Of a stretch of 34,276 nt of DNA, positions 10,657 to 18,369 are shown piece after piece. The stretch's first letter is position 1. Each line of letters opens with the position of its first letter. The position numbers and the translations under genes are program-made. Source of the DNA: JAEUIG01 sp046349775 (lineage in GTDB: Bacteria; Planctomycetota; Planctomycetia; Planctomycetales; Planctomycetaceae); NCBI GenBank assembly GCA_046349775.1, contig JAXMBS010000059.1:1-34276 (forward strand). Direction: 5' to 3'. The notes under the pieces are model-generated. The model was not told the origin of the DNA and made no database searches. It worked only from the letters and a program-made list of their open reading frames with translations.

Positions 10657-11861
10657 TCACACGACCCGGCAGATGAAACACTTCAGGTAATCGTTCTCCA
10701 GACACTGCACCGACACCGGGTGATCCGGCGCTGGCCGCGGGATTCGAGAATCTGGATCCGCCGCCGCGTGTCGGCCGCAACCTGGGCCAGCAGCGCTTCG
10801 AAATCGACGCGCGGGACAAGTCCCGAACAACTGCACGTCACCAGAATCCCTCCCGGCTTGAGCAGGCCGACGGCCAGCCGGTTCAGCGTGCGGTAGCCCT
10901 TCAGCGCCCGCTCCAGCCCGCCGCGAGTGCGGGCCATTTTGGGTGGATCGAGGACGATGCCGTCGAACTGCTCGCCGGCCGCCTGCAACTGTTCTAGCTT
11001 CGGAGCGACGACGCTGTGCTCCCACTGAAACCGGTCGGCGACTTCATTCAGTTCCGCATTGGCGCGGGCCAGCGCCAATGCCGATTCGGACGAATCGACC
11101 GCCAGCACGCTGTCCGCCTTCCCCAGCTTGACCGCGTTCAGCCCGAATCCACCCGTATAGCAGAACGCATCCAGCACGCGTCCGTTTAGGTACCGCGCGG
11201 CGGCCGCACGATTGTCCCGCTGGTCGAAGTAGAACCCGGTCTTCTGCCCCGCGACGACATCCACTCCGTAGCGGATGCCGTTCTCCTCGACAAACAGTGG
11301 CCGCGGCGGATCGGTCCCGGCGATCCGCTCATCAGCCGCTGCGAGGCCTTCCAGTTCGCCGATCCCCTTTTCCGTCCGCCGCCAGATGCCGGCCGGTTGC
11401 AGCCGCTCGTGGACGAGCGTAACGATCTCCGCTTCCCACATCGCCAAAGCGCGGCTCGTCCATTGCAGCAACAGGTGGTCGCCGTAGCGGTCGATCGTCA
11501 GTCCCGACAGGCCGTCTGCTTCACTGAACACGAGCCGGCAGGCGCGCCACTCCGGCCGATCGCCGAACAGCTTGCGGCGAAGATCAATTGCCGTATCGAG
11601 TCGCTCGGCCCACAGCGCGGAGTCGAGCGGGGTTTCGGCCTGCCAACTGTAGAGCCGGACGCGAATCTGGCTGTCGGGGTTGAGGAGTCCGCGGGCGACG
11701 AACTTGCCGTCGCTGGCATGGACCGCGACCTCCGTACCCGGCGGAAGGGAGCCGTCGACGTGTTCGATCGCCCCGGCGAACACCCACGGGTGTCCGCTGA
11801 ACAGCGGGAGTGCGCGGCGCGGTTTCAGTTTGACCTTGGGCAGGCCGTCGAGAGGAGTCAT
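10657..11861 (-). CDS. rlmI: RlmI-type 23S rRNA (cytosine) methyltransferase, C-terminal frameshift
   Basis: A class I SAM-dependent methyltransferase of the RlmI family, which makes m5C in 23S rRNA. The N-terminal PUA-like domain is visible (LPKVKLKPRRALPLFSGHPWVFAG). Next come the SAM-binding block VLDAFCYTGGFGLNAVKLG and the catalytic block LDPPKMARTRGG. The main frame runs off into RRITRCRCSVW and stops at 10683. The next frame continues naturally from about 10730 as PDHPVSVQCLENDYLKCFICRVV and stops at 10657, exactly the family C-terminus. One G appears to be missing in a GC run near 10728-10733. The ATG at 11861 is chosen because homology starts there. The gene lies downstream of the response regulator, separated by a hairpin. 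Confidence 0.85.
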
Positions 11862-11914
11862 CGGTGATCGCCGGCGGCTCGCCGTCAGACAATTGGTTTG
11901 TTCGCAACATTCGC

Positions 11915-11943
11915 CACGCCCTTCGCGATTTGCGAAGGGCGTG
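11915..11943. repeat. Perfect 12-bp hairpin (REP-like) between response regulator and rlmI
   Basis: CACGCCCTTCGC (11915-11926) pairs perfectly with GCGAAGGGCGTG (11932-11943) around a 5-base loop. A degenerate copy occurs at 12631-12662. No T run follows on the minus strand, so it looks like a dispersed palindromic repeat rather than a classic terminator. Confidence 0.7.
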
Positions 11944-11984
11944 CCACCCTGTTTTTCTAAAAGCCGACGGCTGACCGCTCTCAA

Positions 11985-12458
11985 TCAGCGGTTCTGACCG
12001 TCCGGAGCGAGGGAGCCTTCGACTTCGGCGATGTACGCCAGCAGCCGGTCGCGTTCGCTCTTGAGGTGCCGCACCCGGACGAGCGACCGGACGCGCGTCT
12101 GCAATTCGATGCGGTGCACGGGCTTGGTCAAAAAGTCATCGGCGCCCGCCGCGACGGCCTTCTCGATATCCCCCATTTCCTTCAGCGCCGTGATGACCAG
12201 GACGGGGATGTCCTTCGTCCGCTCGTCCTGACGCAGCCGCTGGCAGACTTCATACCCGCTGAGCTTCGGCATCATGATGTCCAGCAGGATCAGGTCGGGC
12301 TGCTTGTGCACGGCGACGTCGAGCGTTTCGCGACCGTCGGCCGCCATCAGAATCTCGTGGCCTTCGTCGACGAGATACGCTTCCAGCAGTTCGCGGTTCT
12401 GCTGGTTGTCGTCCGCGATCAGGACGCGTCCGGTCACAGGCTGGGCGGAGCCGGGCAT
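11985..12458 (-). CDS. Single-domain response regulator (CheY/PleD-like REC)
   Basis: A 157-residue receiver domain followed by a short coiled-coil-like tail (about 130-150). Phosphorylation-site residues are all present: D16-D17, phospho-acceptor D60 in LILLDIMMPKLSG, T90 and K112 in FLTKPV. No output domain follows, so it should signal through a partner protein. The ATG at 12458 is preferred; a TTG at 12470 would add four residues. No histidine kinase lies nearby in the window. Confidence 0.9.
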   Translation of the reverse strand: MPGSAQPVTGRVLIADDNQQNRELLEAYLVDEGHEILMAADGRETLDVAVHKQPDLILLDIMMPKLSGYEVCQRLRQDERTKDIPVLVITALKEMGDIEKAVAAGADDFLTKPVHRIELQTRVRSLVRVRHLKSERDRLLAYIAEVEGSLAPDGQNR

Positions 12459-12630
12459 GGTGGAATGCAATTCTCAGTGTGAGCGGAGCCGGTCGCTCCA
12501 TGATGGATTGTCGGGAACGCGATCGAACCGCCGGGGGGGATTATACACGCATCCGCCGCCGGGTCTCATCCCTGCGGGACCGCGATCGGCGATTGAGGGC
12601 AGGTGCCGAACTCGCCGTGTCCTTCGGTTC

Positions 12631-12662
12631 CACGCCCTTTGCTGCTCACGTCGCGAAGGGTG
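12631..12662. repeat. Degenerate copy of the CACGCCCTT hairpin
   Basis: CACGCCCTTTGC (12631-12642) and GCGAAGGGTG (12653-12662) match the arms of the hairpin at 11915-11943 with small changes and a longer loop. It lies in the gap after the HEPN gene. Confidence 0.5.
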
Positions 12663-12695
12663 ACTGCCTGTTCTCGCGATGGACGCGCCGCCGGC

Positions 12696-13409
12696 CTACT
12701 CCCCCGCGTCACAGTACGGACACGGCTTGCGATAGACGATTTTGTGACAGCGCGGGCACTCGCGCGGGCCGTACAGCAGCGGGGCCTCCATCTTGAACTG
12801 CTGATAGATCAAATACACCAGCGTCAGCACAACGACTGACGCCATGGCGATCGCGATGGGATTGGCCCCCAGGGTCAGGATCATATTCGCCAGCAGGAAT
12901 ACAACGCAGACCACGTAGATCGCGATCACCCACCACTTGTTCCGTTCGAATGTCGCCTTCTGAATCTGCGTATTGACTTGTTCCGCGACGTGCGCTTCCA
13001 GCAGTTCGCGTTTCAACTGGTTGACTTCCGTGACCTGCGGGCATTTGGCCGCTGCCAGGAGCCGCCGCACGCTGTCGAGAACGCGGTACGTGTCATCGAA
13101 GTCGAATTCCGCCTGGTGCGCCCAGCGGTTCCGAAACTCGCGCAGCTCGCTGACGAGGCTCCGTTCCGTATGGCCCAGTTCCGTGCGGAACGCGGAGTTC
13201 CACTGGTCCCACATCACCGTCAGCACCACATGCGCGTCCCAGTCCACGCTCTGGCCGTCGCCGCGGCTGCGGTCGTCCCGAAAACTGCCGATCGCGCTGC
13301 GCCGCCAGTCGTTGCCGTACACGGTCTTCAGCCGTTTCTCGACATACGGAGACATGCCCCGCGTCAGCAGATCGAGCGCCCCGGCAATGCGTACCTGATT
13401 CGAAGCCAC
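12696..13409 (-). CDS. Swt1-type HEPN domain membrane protein with C-terminal zinc ribbon
   Basis: A 237-residue protein. Residues 1-120 resemble the Swt1-type HEPN domain (opening VRIAGALDLLTRGMSPYVE, then MWDQWNSAFRTELGH and ERSLVSELREFRNRWAHQ). R93-x4-H98 fits the Rx4-6H motif of HEPN ribonucleases. A helical linker (about 125-155) leads to two TM segments (159-178, 186-203), and the tail has CPRC-x8-CPYC (218-233), a zinc ribbon. It is therefore a membrane-tethered HEPN protein. HEPN domains often cleave RNA in stress or phage defence, but no toxin partner is adjacent, so the role is open. The start codon is GTG at 13409. Confidence 0.72.
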   Translation of the reverse strand: MASNQVRIAGALDLLTRGMSPYVEKRLKTVYGNDWRRSAIGSFRDDRSRGDGQSVDWDAHVVLTVMWDQWNSAFRTELGHTERSLVSELREFRNRWAHQAEFDFDDTYRVLDSVRRLLAAAKCPQVTEVNQLKRELLEAHVAEQVNTQIQKATFERNKWWVIAIYVVCVVFLLANMILTLGANPIAIAMASVVVLTLVYLIYQQFKMEAPLLYGPRECPRCHKIVYRKPCPYCDAGE

Positions 13410-13521
13410 GTGGTCCGGTGATCCTCAGTCGTTTGGCCGCGCTCAACGCCGACTTCGGCCCGGTGCAGCGGATTGGTCGTCTCGTTTCCGGCGGCGACCC
13501 TGTACGGAGCACGGAACTATA

Positions 13522-14574
13522 TCAGGTTCCCGGCGGTCGGACAGTCGCAGTTTCCGCCGCTCGGCGTGCCGGATTCCTCGGCCGATTTCCGCCAGCCGCG
13601 TCCTGGACAGGCGCCGCCAATGGCAGTGACTGCGCGGGACGGATCGTCAACAGCACCGGTCGATGGTCCGATGCGCCGGTCCGCCCGTGATGGCATTCGA
13701 GCACGTCGATGCGTGCGTTCACCCAGACCTGGTCCAGCGACAGGACCGGCGCCAGGGAGGGCCAGGTGGCGGCATAGCCCGATCCGGCCAGCTCAAAGGC
13801 GTTGCCGTGGTTTCGCCGCAAGTCGGAGAAATGCCGGGATTCCGGCGGCGTGTTGAAGTCCCCCAGAATCAGCAGCGGCACGTCGGCGGATCGGTCGGCG
13901 AGCGCCGCCAGCACAGTCAGCGCCCGTTGTCGGTCATACAAAGGATGGGCATACACGTCGACCAGCAGGCAGCGGTACATAACGCCGCCGATCGTCGCAT
14001 CGAGTTCGCGGGCTTGGGTGTAGTCGTCGACCTGGAGCACGCGCGACTGGCTGCTCGTCCCGCGGACCAGGCACATCATCCCGGCGCCCACGAATGAGAT
14101 GTCGTATTGCGGCAGTCGCCGTCGCCACATTGCGCGCAGCTCGTCTGCAGGATGCTCGGTCTCACCCAATGCAACCAGATCAGGCTGTTCAGCCTCGATC
14201 CGGCGGATGATGGCATCCCAGCCGGCATAGCCGCGGCAGACGTTCCAGTCCATCACGCGAATTCCGCCGGCGGATGCGGTGCTCGGCGACGTCCGCCACT
14301 CGGTGGCGTACCACCAGCCGGCGATGGCCACCGCCGCAGCTCCCCAGACAAAGGAGGAGACTCGCTTTCGCTGCAGGGCACAGATGCCGGAAACCGTCAC
14401 CGCCAGCACGAGCAGAATCGCACGCGGCAGGGCGTAGTAGAGCACCGCCACACCGGGAATCGCATCACGGAACGTGAGCTGCAGCAGCACGCCGACGACG
14501 ATTACGCAGCGCAGCAACAGGAGAAGGCGCGACGTGAGCCGCGACCGGAGGCTGTGCGGAGGCCGCTCATTCAC
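13522..14574 (-). CDS. Endonuclease/exonuclease/phosphatase-family membrane protein
   Basis: A 350-residue protein with three N-terminal hydrophobic segments (about 16-34, 42-66, 74-90) and a C-terminal EEP (DNase I-like) domain. Catalytic positions are visible: N111 in MDWNVCRG, E138, H210, GDFN (238-241), D281 in SLDQVWV and SDH (302-304). The domain likely faces the periplasm. The substrate (nucleic acid, phospholipid or sugar phosphate) cannot be told from sequence. The GTG start overlaps the stop codon of the upstream AAA+ gene by four bases, indicating coupled translation. The last 35 residues are low-complexity. Confidence 0.82.
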   Translation of the reverse strand: MNERPPHSLRSRLTSRLLLLLRCVIVVGVLLQLTFRDAIPGVAVLYYALPRAILLVLAVTVSGICALQRKRVSSFVWGAAAVAIAGWWYATEWRTSPSTASAGGIRVMDWNVCRGYAGWDAIIRRIEAEQPDLVALGETEHPADELRAMWRRRLPQYDISFVGAGMMCLVRGTSSQSRVLQVDDYTQARELDATIGGVMYRCLLVDVYAHPLYDRQRALTVLAALADRSADVPLLILGDFNTPPESRHFSDLRRNHGNAFELAGSGYAATWPSLAPVLSLDQVWVNARIDVLECHHGRTGASDHRPVLLTIRPAQSLPLAAPVQDAAGGNRPRNPARRAAETATVRPPGT

Positions 14575-16556
14575 GACGAGCGCCCCATGCGAATACGCGT
14601 GATTCGCGAGAGGCTCGCTCCCTTGCCGGACGGAATCAGTCGCAGCGTCGTCGGCAGCCAGGCCGGTTTGCCGACTTTTTCTTCGGGCAGACTCTCCAGC
14701 ACGGGGAGCGAAAGCTTGCGGCCCTGGCCGTACGCCTCCGCGCCCGAAGGATGCAGGTACAACCGCTTCCCTTCAATAAATCGCGTGATCAGGTCCGCCA
14801 GTTCCCGGCTGATGCGGGTCCAGAGGACGACGTTGGCATTGCCCTTGAGGGCCAGACCGTATTCGCCCGACGTCGACATGCAGGCTGCGAATTCCGTCTC
14901 GAGCTTGTTCAGCGGCAGCAAATCGTGCAATCGGACGAGTTCCACCAGCGCGGCGTCGATCAGTCCGTGCTCGGCCAGTTCCTTCCATTTGTGAGCCGGC
15001 ACGAAGCCGGCGCCGTCGGCGACCTGCGTCTCGCCGCGGCGTGATTCCTGCTCCATAACCTGCCGCAGGCGGCTGTCCATCGTCGCCGGTCGGCACCGCG
15101 AGCGGGCCCATTCGCGCAACTGGAAGATCTGGTCTTCCATCGTCACCGACAGGGGGACCGTGACGTCGCGCGATTCCAGCAGGTCCTGCTGACTCAGCAG
15201 TCGTCCCTGGCTGTACGACTCGATGACGGCCGAATTGACGATTGTTTCGATTTCCGCGCCGCTGAAGCCCTCGGTTTTTTCGGCCAGCGTGTCGACATCG
15301 AACTTGTCCGGCCGCCAGTTCCGCCGCCGCAGATGAATCCCGAAGATCGCCTGCCGCTCCTCGAAGTTCGGCAGGTCGACAAAAAACAGCTCGTCAAAGC
15401 GGCCGCGCCGCAGCAATTCGGGCGGCAGGTGCGAGACGTTGTTCGCCGTGGCGACGACAAACACCGGCTCGCGATGTTCCTGCAACCACGTCAGGAACCG
15501 GCCCAGAATCCGGGACAGCGTGGCGTCCGACGACGCCTCCTCGTCGAAGCCGGCGAACGCCTTGTCGATTTCCTCCATCCAGAGCACGCTGGGAGCGATC
15601 GTCTCCATCACGTGCAGCACGTCGCGCAGGTTCTGTTCCGAGCTGCCGCGCGTGGCTTCCAGCAGGTTGGAGAGATCGAGCCGCACCAGCGGAAACCCCA
15701 GCAGCCGGGCGATGGCCTTGGCGCTGAGACTCTTGCCGCACCCCTGCACGCCGACGAGCAGCACGCCCTTCGGATTGCCGATGCCGCGATTGCGGGCGTC
15801 CACGCTGAACGCCTCCGAGCGCTGCACGATCCACTCCTTGAGACCGTCGAGGCCGCCGATGTCGTCGACGCTCTCCTCCAGATCGAAGAATTCCAGCAGT
15901 TGCGACCCCTGGACCATCTGCCGTTTTTCCGCGACGAGCGCGGCGTACACTTCGTCGTTGATTTCCTCTCTTCCCTGCAACGCCCGGGCGAACGCCTTGC
16001 GGGCTTCCTGGGCCGTCAGCCCCAGCACACTGTTGAGCAGGTGCTCGGTCTGTTTCATGTCGATTTCCAGCGGCGCGACGCCGTCCCGCTCTTCCAGAAC
16101 CGCAGTCAGCTCCTGCCGCAACTCTTCGACGCCGGGCAGCGGCAATTCGATGACCGAAACATCCTTGCTCAGCTCCAGCGGCAGCTCGTCCACGGGGCTG
16201 GTGAGAAGCAGTGTCTTGCGTTCGGCCTGCAATTCGGGAATCAGATCTCGCAACTTGCGAACGACGCGGGGATCGCGGAGCTGCGGGTGCAGATCCTTGA
16301 GGAGAAACAGATGGTCGGGGGGATAGGCCGCGATTTCCCCCAGAAACTCTTCGGCGTCCACGGGAGCGGTCGAGTCCGAAGCGGGCGGCTGCGGTCCGCC
16401 GGTCGCCGACCAGGTCACCAGCCCACGCTCCAGTTCCAATGCCAGGACCGAGAGTTCGGTCTCCCAGCGCTGCTCTTCAAAGGTCCGCAGCAACAGGATC
16501 GGGTAGCCGGAGAGCACGCGCGAGCGGAGGTCGTCGAGGGCTTCAGCGGTGGTCAT
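14571..16556 (-). CDS. AAA+ ATPase, Ycf46-like
   Basis: A 661-residue ATPase with an N-terminal alpha/beta region (1-230) and a single AAA+ module. Walker A is GVQGCGKS (269-276); Walker B reads VLWMEEID (324-331) with Glu where Asp is usual. Sensor 1 is VVATANN (368-373), and the Arg-finger segment LLRRGRFDELFFVDLP follows. The layout matches the Ycf46 family of cyanobacteria and chloroplasts, whose partners are poorly known. The C-terminal 200 residues are not recognised. The ATG at 16556 has no strong ribosome site; a heptamer array lies directly upstream. It is the first gene of a pair with the EEP protein. Confidence 0.85.
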   Translation of the reverse strand: MTTAEALDDLRSRVLSGYPILLLRTFEEQRWETELSVLALELERGLVTWSATGGPQPPASDSTAPVDAEEFLGEIAAYPPDHLFLLKDLHPQLRDPRVVRKLRDLIPELQAERKTLLLTSPVDELPLELSKDVSVIELPLPGVEELRQELTAVLEERDGVAPLEIDMKQTEHLLNSVLGLTAQEARKAFARALQGREEINDEVYAALVAEKRQMVQGSQLLEFFDLEESVDDIGGLDGLKEWIVQRSEAFSVDARNRGIGNPKGVLLVGVQGCGKSLSAKAIARLLGFPLVRLDLSNLLEATRGSSEQNLRDVLHVMETIAPSVLWMEEIDKAFAGFDEEASSDATLSRILGRFLTWLQEHREPVFVVATANNVSHLPPELLRRGRFDELFFVDLPNFEERQAIFGIHLRRRNWRPDKFDVDTLAEKTEGFSGAEIETIVNSAVIESYSQGRLLSQQDLLESRDVTVPLSVTMEDQIFQLREWARSRCRPATMDSRLRQVMEQESRRGETQVADGAGFVPAHKWKELAEHGLIDAALVELVRLHDLLPLNKLETEFAACMSTSGEYGLALKGNANVVLWTRISRELADLITRFIEGKRLYLHPSGAEAYGQGRKLSLPVLESLPEEKVGKPAWLPTTLRLIPSGKGASLSRITRIRMGRSS

Positions 16557-16561
16557 GGCGA

Positions 16562-16589
16562 AGGATTCAGGAGTCGGGATTCAGGATTC
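16562..16589. repeat. Heptamer-period array upstream of the AAA+ gene
   Basis: Four consecutive 7-base units: AGGATTC, AGGAGTC, GGGATTC, AGGATTC. It starts six bases before the ATG of the AAA+ gene (which reads on the minus strand). It fits the RGNNNTC pattern seen at other sites in the window. The rest of 16590-16791 has no gene that I can see. Confidence 0.85.
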
Positions 16590-16791
16590 AGGCTAAGCCT
16601 GCGGATGGACTCCGTAGTCTGCGTCAACTCGCGTCCGGAACCATACTCCCTATACTCGCATAAGATTATGGACCAAACAGTCACAAAGTGGCAGATCAGG
16701 ACAGCAATCGACCGGCTCAATCCGCCCGCGTGCGGCCTGTCCACCAGCTGTCCTCCCTGACGGAACTCGACATCGGAAAGCGGTCAAAGAG

Positions 16792-17049
16792 TCATCGCCA
16801 CTTGTCGGACGTCCGATTGCGCTCAGCCGAACTCTGCACACAACCAACCAATAGGATCACGGCTCCGATACCAGCAATGATGGCCGGGATTATTGGCAAC
16901 GGACCCGAAATGTAGAGTACCAAGCCAAGAATCTCTGGGATCGGGATCTTGCAACCCATGACCACGACGATCAGCAAGATCGACACGACGCATACCACGA
17001 CGGATGCAACCAGAATCGCACTGCCGAGCTTTATATTCGGGTTCGTCAC
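16792..17049 (-). CDS. Small two-TM hypothetical protein
   Basis: An 85-residue protein that is almost wholly hydrophobic, with segments at about 9-32 and 40-68, and a charged tail SAERNRTSDKWR. The GTG start at 17049 has TGAGG about six bases upstream, which supports it as a real gene. I recognise no family. Confidence 0.55.
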   Translation of the reverse strand: MTNPNIKLGSAILVASVVVCVVSILLIVVVMGCKIPIPEILGLVLYISGPLPIIPAIIAGIGAVILLVGCVQSSAERNRTSDKWR

Positions 17050-17158
17050 TCTTGCCTCAAAGCTGATCGAACCCCCTCACAACCGCAAGAGGGTGCAATG
17101 AGTTAACGGCACCTCCCACGTGTACTGCAGAGGAAGCCACTGCACCAGATTCCACGCG

Positions 17159-18304
17159 CTACATCCCCATCAGCAGCACTGCCGGCGCTGCGACTGCTGC
17201 CGCGACGTCCCGCAGAAATGCGGCCGCCGGCGCCCCGTCGACCGCCGCATGGTCGAACGTCAAGCTCAGCGTGATCCGCTCCTGCGGCACGATCCGGTCA
17301 TCGGCCAGCACGACCGGCTCGCGCCGGATCGCCCCCAGCCCCAGGATCGCAATTTCCGGATCATTGATCATTCCCGGCACCTGCCGCCAGGCACGCGACC
17401 AGGTCGGTAAACGCCGGCACGATTCCACTCGCATGCGTCTTGAACTGCGCCCGCAGCGCGACCAGGTGCGTCGCTTCGGTCGTCGTCGTCAGCGTGACAG
17501 GAATCGCCAGCGACCGCGTGCGTCTGAGATGCGCCACAATCGCCTTCCGCCGCGGCGACAACGGCTTCGCCCTCGCTACACGCTCTCCTCCGCCGACGGG
17601 CGCATGGATCCGAATCCCGTCTCCCGCGTCCCTCAAGTCGCCGCCGCTTCCCGTACATCCGCCGCACCTGCCTCGAGTGCCCGCCCCGCAGCCGCGTCCA
17701 GTCCACCCCCAGCTCCGCCGCCACCCGTCGCGCCCGCGGCGAGGCGAAGGATTCAGGATTCGATTCGGGATTCAGGGTGTTGTTGATGGTGGGTGCCTGG
17801 GGTTGAGCCGTGCGAGCCCCCAGCGGTCGCGCTGTGACTCTGCATCGCCCGCGCCACAACATCATCCGCTGTAATCCGCGTCACCGCGCCGCTGCCACAA
17901 AGCTGCTCCAGCGGCACCCCCAACTCCCGCGCCAGCCGCCGGACACTCGGTCCCGCCGGTGGCGGCAGGTTGGAAACGGGGTCCTGCGTGACATGCGGCT
18001 CGGCGGGAGCCTCGCCCTCCCGTGATGCGTCACCCTCGCTCGGCACAGGCGGCGCTTCCCCCGGAGCGAGCAGATACCCCAGCAGACTCCCCACCGCCAC
18101 CACACTTCCCGGCTGCGCGCATCCGGCCCGATATACAGCACCCCCGCATCGACCGACTCGATCTCCTGCAAGCGCCTTCTCCCCCTCCAGCTCGTACAGC
18201 ACATCACCGACGGCGACGCTGTCCCCCGACTGCTTCATCCAGCCAACGAACGTCCCCTCTTCCATGGACCAGCCAAGTCGGGGAATCGTAATCGGATGGG
18301 CCAT
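17159..18304 (-). pseudogene. 2-oxoacid dehydrogenase E2 (dihydrolipoamide acyltransferase), disrupted
   Basis: Pieces of an E2 are spread over three frames. A lipoyl domain opens with ITIPRLGWSMEEGTF and carries the lipoyl-lysine motif ELEGEKA. It switches frame near 18171 (QEIESVDAGVLYIGPDARSRE) and back near 18110. Two E3/E1-binding domains follow (SVRRLARELGVPLEQL and SPRARRVAAELGVDWTRL), then catalytic-domain start LSPRRKAIVAHLRRT, and finally EIAILGLGAIRREPVV with active-site FDHAAVDG. About 90 residues normally lying between VPGM and EIAILGLG are absent, so the catalytic core is incomplete even if the frameshifts were corrected. It follows E1 after a 62-base gap filled by repeats. As sequenced it cannot make a working E2. 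Confidence 0.75.
17748..17773. repeat. Heptamer array inside the E2 linker
   Basis: AGGATTC, AGGATTC, a truncated GATTC, then GGGATTC. The same motif occurs upstream of the AAA+ gene. It sits between the two peripheral-binding domains of E2, where the reading frame also changes. It encodes an NPESNPES-like linker in the downstream frame. Confidence 0.75.
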
Positions 18305-18306
18305 AG

Positions 18307-18369
18307 GGTCGTCGGTTATCGGTCTTCGGTCGTCAGTTTTCGGATTTCGATATTCGGATTTCGGATTTA
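18307..18369. repeat. Nine-unit heptamer array filling the E1-E2 gap
   Basis: Nine back-to-back 7-base units: GGTCGTC, GGTTATC, GGTCTTC, GGTCGTC, AGTTTTC, GGATTTC, GATATTC, GGATTTC, GGATTTA. They run from the E1 stop codon (18367-18369) to two bases from the E2 start (18304), so the whole intergenic gap is the repeat. Confidence 0.9.

Noticed and set aside
12696..13409. HEPN protein considered as part of a toxin-antitoxin or BREX-type defence locus
   Set aside because: No nucleotidyltransferase, antitoxin or other defence gene is adjacent; neighbours are a response regulator and an EEP-family gene.
15333..16760. 475-codon plus-strand reading frame opposite the AAA+ gene
   Set aside because: Antisense shadow of a gene with Walker A, Walker B and sensor motifs.
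18307..18369. Short repeats considered as a CRISPR array
   Set aside because: Units are only 7 bases, contiguous and degenerate, with no spacers and no cas gene in the window.
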